A stretch of DNA of 64,000 nt from Methanolacinia petrolearia DSM 11571 (GTDB lineage: Archaea > Halobacteriota > Methanomicrobia > Methanomicrobiales > Methanomicrobiaceae): NCBI RefSeq assembly GCF_000147875.1, contig NC_014507.1:2604001-2668000 (forward strand). The letters run 5' to 3'. The notes beneath the pieces are model-generated. The model had not been told where the DNA came from. It saw only the letters and a list, made by a program, of their open reading frames with translations, and did no database searches. Position numbers and translations under genes: made by a program. The first letter of the stretch is position 1; each line of letters begins with the position of its first letter. Shown piece after piece: positions 60,727 to 64,000 of the stretch.

Positions 60727-62193
60727 TCAGCAGTTGCCGTCTTTTTTCCTGTAACCCTCAAGGATAAGTGAATTGATATTCTTCACAGGCTTATCGGTTG
60801 ATTCCTGGATATGAAACTCACAGAACGGGCAGGATGTTACGACAATGTCGCAGCCGGTCTTCCCGATCTCCTCTCCCCTTTTCATCCCGAGCGCTTTCGC
60901 CTCATCAGGAAGTCCTGATCTTACACCTCCGCCTGCACCGCAGCAGATAGACGGCATCTCGACAAATTCTCTCGCGAACATCCCGATGAGTTCTCTCGGC
61001 TCGTCATGTACGCCCTGACCGCGGAGAAGGTGGCAGGGATCATGATATGTTACCCTTACATCAAGTTTTTCCGGGGGCTCGATCCCGTATTTGACAAGCA
61101 ACTGGTTGATATCAATCACTTCAAACGGTGTGTCATAGTCATTTTTAAGTGTCGATCCACATCCCGCACACATTGTAAGAACGGTATCAATGCCCCTTTT
61201 GGCAAAGCATTCGATATTCGTCTTTTTCAGGTTTTCAAGGATCTGCGTCTGGCCGGTCCTGATAAGAGGCGATCCGCAGCAGACCTGATCTTTCGGGACA
61301 ATGACCCTAATGCCGTTTCTTTTAAGAACCTCAATAGTATCGAGACAGGTCTGAACAACTCTCATATTGTACATGCAGCCTACAAAGAAGCCTACCTCGC
61401 AGCGAACCTCACCATAAGGCTCGATTACCTCAGGAACCATCTCGAGGAAGGTTTCACCTGCCTTCTCGACACTTCTTCCTGTGGTCCTGACCAATTCTGC
61501 AACTGCCTTGTGCCGGTCAAGTGTTAAGCCCTGCCTGTTGGCAAGTTCCCTGAGTTTCTCTATCGCTCTTCCGGGAATAGCTATCTTCTTGGGGCAGGCA
61601 AGGTAACAGGCCTGACAGGAAGTGCATGTGAAAAGCCCTTCATCGACAGCCAGCGGAACCCGGTTCCCTGAACTCCGCGGATCAAGTGCAAGCCTCATCT
61701 CCTGTCTCATCAGGGTCGGCCCTGCAAAATCAACAACCCTCATCGCGGGACATACTGATACACAGCACATGCACTCGATGCAGTCTCTTATCGGTTTTAT
61801 CCTGTCGATCTCTTCCTTTTCCGGAAGTTCACCGCATCTGGAGGGGACAAGGCCGGGCATCTTTGAAAGCTCGGAGACCAGATCGACAGCAAGATCCTTT
61901 ATGACCGGAAGATCAAGAGGTTCCAGAATCATCCCGTCTTCTGCGATAGTCATGCATGCAAGCTTCGGTTCGCCGTTTATCTTTATTGCACAGCTTCCGC
62001 ACTGGCCTGCACCGCAGCAGTACCTGAAAGAGAGAGACGGATCCAGGTTGTCCCTTACAGCGATCAGTACATCGAGCACCCTAGCTCCCTCGTTGACCTC
62101 AACATTATAACCCTTGTAAGAGGGAGTGATTCCTGAAGAAGGGTCCTGCCTCAGGATCTCTACTTTCAGGCTGACTTTCTTAACCGAAGCCAT
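60727..62193 (-). CDS. tfrB: Thiol:fumarate reductase subunit B (CoM/CoB-dependent)
   Basis: This 488-residue iron-sulfur subunit joins a succinate dehydrogenase-type B domain with a HdrD-like part. The N-terminal half has a [2Fe-2S] plant-type motif CCGAGQCGSCAIKINGEPKLAC and two [4Fe-4S] motifs CIECMCCVSVCP and CTSCQACYLACP. The C-terminal half has two CCG-type modules, with CCGSP, CAGCGS, HDPCHLLRG and CCGAGGGVR. TfrAB reduces fumarate to succinate while oxidising coenzymes M and B to the heterodisulfide, a methanogen-specific reaction (family knowledge). The start at 62193 directly follows the tfrA stop, so the pair is translated together. Confidence 0.96.
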   Translation of the reverse strand: MASVKKVSLKVEILRQDPSSGITPSYKGYNVEVNEGARVLDVLIAVRDNLDPSLSFRYCCGAGQCGSCAIKINGEPKLACMTIAEDGMILEPLDLPVIKDLAVDLVSELSKMPGLVPSRCGELPEKEEIDRIKPIRDCIECMCCVSVCPAMRVVDFAGPTLMRQEMRLALDPRSSGNRVPLAVDEGLFTCTSCQACYLACPKKIAIPGRAIEKLRELANRQGLTLDRHKAVAELVRTTGRSVEKAGETFLEMVPEVIEPYGEVRCEVGFFVGCMYNMRVVQTCLDTIEVLKRNGIRVIVPKDQVCCGSPLIRTGQTQILENLKKTNIECFAKRGIDTVLTMCAGCGSTLKNDYDTPFEVIDINQLLVKYGIEPPEKLDVRVTYHDPCHLLRGQGVHDEPRELIGMFAREFVEMPSICCGAGGGVRSGLPDEAKALGMKRGEEIGKTGCDIVVTSCPFCEFHIQESTDKPVKNINSLILEGYRKKDGNC

Positions 62194-63828
62194 CTACTGC
62201 TCCTCCTTCCGTTCAATTCCCGATTTTTCAAGTGACTGGAACGTGTGGCTGTATGGCGATTTTTCGGGATTTTTGCAGGGCCCGAGATCTGTCCTCATGT
62301 TGGCACCCCGTGATTCGGGCCTGATCAGTGAGCCTTTCACGACGAGAACGGCTGTCGTGAGCATATCTGCAACTGTACAGCAATCGATAAGATTTTCACG
62401 CGATTCAGCCTTAGTTTTCTCTCCGGAGAGCTTTTCAAGCTCTGAAAGAGCTGTTTTCAGGCCTTCTTCAGTCCTGAATATTCCGGCATTCTCCCACATC
62501 AATGCCTTCATTCTCCTGCGGATTTCGGCAGGATTCTTATCTCCTTTAAGGTATCCTTCCAGACGGGCCCGGATTGCATCGATCTGAATCGGATCGATAT
62601 TTCTGCGGGTCAAAGAACTCTTTCCCGCGGATTCTCCGGCACGCTTACCGAAAACCTGGGTATCTGCAAGCGAATTTCCGCCGAGACGGTTTGCACCGTG
62701 GACTCCACCGGTCACCTCGCCGCATGCAAAGAGCCCGGGGACATTAGTCACCCCATGAGGATCTATCCTGATGCCTCCCATGAAATGATGGGCAGTGGGT
62801 GCGACCTCCATCGGCTCTTTCCTTATGTCGACACCAAAGTTGAGGAACTGCTCAAGCATGAGCGGGAGCTTTACTTCAATATATTTATCGTTAAGTTGCG
62901 AAACATCGAGATACACGCCTCCTTTTTCAGTTCCCCTGCCTTCGAGGATTTCGGTTGCAATCGAGCGTGCGACGACATCTCTTGTCGAGAGCTCCATCCT
63001 TTCGGGATCATAATTCTCCATGAACCTCTCTTCTTTAGTATTCTTCAAAACACCGCCTTCACCGCGGACGGCCTCAGTAATCAGCCTCCCGCGGGCGTCA
63101 TACGGCTGAACTGCACCTGTCGGGTGGAACTGCACCATCTCCATGTCGATAAGCTCCGTTCCTGCCCTGAATGCAAGTGCAAAACCCTGACCGTTTCCCG
63201 TTGCACAGTTCGTATTAACCTCATAAATCTGCCCGGCCCCGCCGGTTGCGAGCACGACAGCATCGGCTTTTATGACGACCAAATTTCCACTTCTGTCAAG
63301 CCCTGCCGCACCACAGACACTTCCCTTGGATTTTAAAAGTTCTATTGCAGAGATCTCGTGAAGTATTTTGATATTTTCAGTCCTCAGGTGCTCGACGAGG
63401 GTCATCATCATCTCATGACCTGTCCTGTCACCCGCATAGCACGTCCTGTTGAACCTCTGGCCTCCGAACGGGCGCTGGGCAAGCTGTCTTTCGGGCGTAA
63501 GGTCAAAGACTGCACCCCAGTCAATAAGATCCTTCATCCTTTCAGGCGCTTCAGCCACAAGTGTCTTTACAAGTTCAGGATCGTTCAGGTATGCACCGCC
63601 CTTCATCGTATCCTCCTCGTGGAGGGTACAGCAGTCCGCAGGATTCAGCACCGCATTGAAACCGCCTTCGGCCATAGGGGTGCAGCCGCCCTTTCCGGCA
63701 ACAGAGCGGCTCATCATTACCACGTCACCGTAACGGGCAGCCTCGATTGCCGCTCTTGTTCCGGCACCACCGCTTCCGATGACCAGAACATGGCATTCTA
63801 TGATATTTTCCGTATTCTCTGCAACCAT
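62194..63828 (-). CDS. tfrA: Thiol:fumarate reductase subunit A (flavoprotein)
   Basis: This 544-residue flavoprotein is the catalytic fumarate-reducing subunit. It has the FAD motif VLVIGSGGAGTRAAIEAARYG, the GKGGCTPMAEGGFNAVLN covalent or near-FAD region, the fumarate-site HPTGAVQPYDARGRLITEAVRGEGG, and AHHFMGGIRIDPHG...LFACGEVTGGVHGANRLGGNSL. It works with TfrB in the cytoplasm; succinate feeds the reductive half of a biosynthetic, incomplete citric-acid cycle. TTATAAATA (63846-63854 on this strand's upstream side) is a good TATA element about 22 bases before the ATG, so the transcript may be leaderless. Confidence 0.96.
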   Translation of the reverse strand: MVAENTENIIECHVLVIGSGGAGTRAAIEAARYGDVVMMSRSVAGKGGCTPMAEGGFNAVLNPADCCTLHEEDTMKGGAYLNDPELVKTLVAEAPERMKDLIDWGAVFDLTPERQLAQRPFGGQRFNRTCYAGDRTGHEMMMTLVEHLRTENIKILHEISAIELLKSKGSVCGAAGLDRSGNLVVIKADAVVLATGGAGQIYEVNTNCATGNGQGFALAFRAGTELIDMEMVQFHPTGAVQPYDARGRLITEAVRGEGGVLKNTKEERFMENYDPERMELSTRDVVARSIATEILEGRGTEKGGVYLDVSQLNDKYIEVKLPLMLEQFLNFGVDIRKEPMEVAPTAHHFMGGIRIDPHGVTNVPGLFACGEVTGGVHGANRLGGNSLADTQVFGKRAGESAGKSSLTRRNIDPIQIDAIRARLEGYLKGDKNPAEIRRRMKALMWENAGIFRTEEGLKTALSELEKLSGEKTKAESRENLIDCCTVADMLTTAVLVVKGSLIRPESRGANMRTDLGPCKNPEKSPYSHTFQSLEKSGIERKEEQ

Positions 63829-63845
63829 TCAGAGTAAAGGTTAGT

Positions 63846-63854
63846 TATTTATAA
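63846..63854 (-). promoter_or_regulatory. TATA box for tfrA-tfrB
   Basis: Read on the reverse strand the sequence is TTATAAATA, centred about 22 bases before the tfrA ATG at 63828. This is close to the archaeal TATA-to-start distance and indicates a leaderless or nearly leaderless message for the tfrAB pair. Confidence 0.5.
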
Positions 63855-64000
63855 GACATAAAGAAATGGCAGACTGCAAAATTTATAAACAGCACCTTAA
63901 ACCCGGAGAATCCCCACACTTATTTTAATACCATAGCAACTCCATACACTATAAAACCAATAAAAAGAGTGAGCTAAATTGAGGCTTTTAATGAAATTTG
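63855..64000. other. Right-end intergenic region, possible start of a further gene
   Basis: The last 146 bases contain no complete gene. A TATA-like ATTTATAAAC occurs near 63880 on the + strand. Near the edge, TTGAGGCTTTTAATGAAATTTG at 63979-64000 contains an ATG at 63991, and an in-frame TTG at 63979, with GTGAGC upstream. This might be the beginning of a gene that continues beyond the window; too little is visible to judge. Confidence 0.3.

Noticed and set aside
1-64000. Integrated virus, transposon or plasmid segment
   Set aside because: I found no integrase, transposase, terminase, capsid or replication gene and no long terminal repeats.

Overview
The window reads as chromosomal DNA of a methanogenic archaeon, most likely a member of the Methanomicrobiales (Methanoplanus/Methanolacinia-like; genus is an inference). 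Supporting signs are the methanogen-specific thiol:fumarate reductase pair (tfrA/tfrB), a cupin-type glucose-6-phosphate isomerase, a RIO2 kinase, an NcsA/TtuA-type tRNA thiolase, TrmB and HTH-PAS-GAF regulators, COG1361 surface proteins, a PGF-CTERM-like tail, archaeal pilin-type leaders and TATA-box promoters with many apparently leaderless starts. I saw no rRNA, tRNA, transposase, CRISPR array or phage gene.

Layout. 1-4.0 kb: RIO2 kinase (cut by the window edge), tRNA thiolase, a two-RCK potassium channel with a variant selectivity filter, and nadE. 4.0-12.1 kb: Pgi with a COG1361 surface protein, a TrmB regulator, an unknown protein beside a flavin disulfide oxidoreductase, a membrane histidine kinase, and an HTH-PAS-GAF regulator whose start is problematic. 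12.1-17.5 kb: a 1070-residue TPR protein, and a receiver-PAS protein translationally coupled to a RecA-like protein without a Walker A motif. 17.6-23.2 kb: an ADP-ribosylglycohydrolase, arginine genes argC-CBS-argJ-argB, chorismate mutase and a site-2 protease. 23.2-23.35 kb: a GC-rich, highly self-complementary element that looks like a structured RNA. 23.4-29.3 kb: a MacB-type ABC exporter with a COG1361 partner, divergent from a TetR regulator, then a PGF-CTERM-like protein and a membrane protein. 29.4-37.3 kb: a redox and oxygen-defence block (three Isf-type flavoproteins, peroxiredoxin, AhpD-like protein, a 42-residue desulforedoxin, a rubredoxin-like protein, rubrerythrin, a glutaredoxin-thioredoxin reductase fusion) with radC and acetyl-CoA synthetase.

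37.8-60.6 kb is the most distinctive part. A same-strand set encodes a PP2C phosphatase, an HTH-FHA protein and a transmembrane Hanks-type kinase with an extracellular beta-helix. It is followed by a HEAT-repeat lipoprotein, a papain-like protease carrying two seven-bladed propeller-like repeat sets, a PEGA surface protein, a second PP2C phosphatase, two TadB/TadC-type membrane proteins, another RecA-like protein without Walker A, an unusual pst operon (pstS with a pilin-type leader, pstC and pstA, no pstB), a TadA-type secretion ATPase and a pilin-like PKD protein. I infer a Ser/Thr-phosphorylation-controlled cell-surface and secretion module. The region also has three structured leaders or intergenic stretches. 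The window ends with tfrB/tfrA (60.7-63.8 kb), which use coenzymes M and B to reduce fumarate for biosynthesis.

Two genes (acs and the HTH-PAS-GAF regulator) have a Shine-Dalgarno-like sequence placed so that no in-frame ATG, GTG or TTG follows it. Each may be a non-canonical start, a frameshift or a base-call error.
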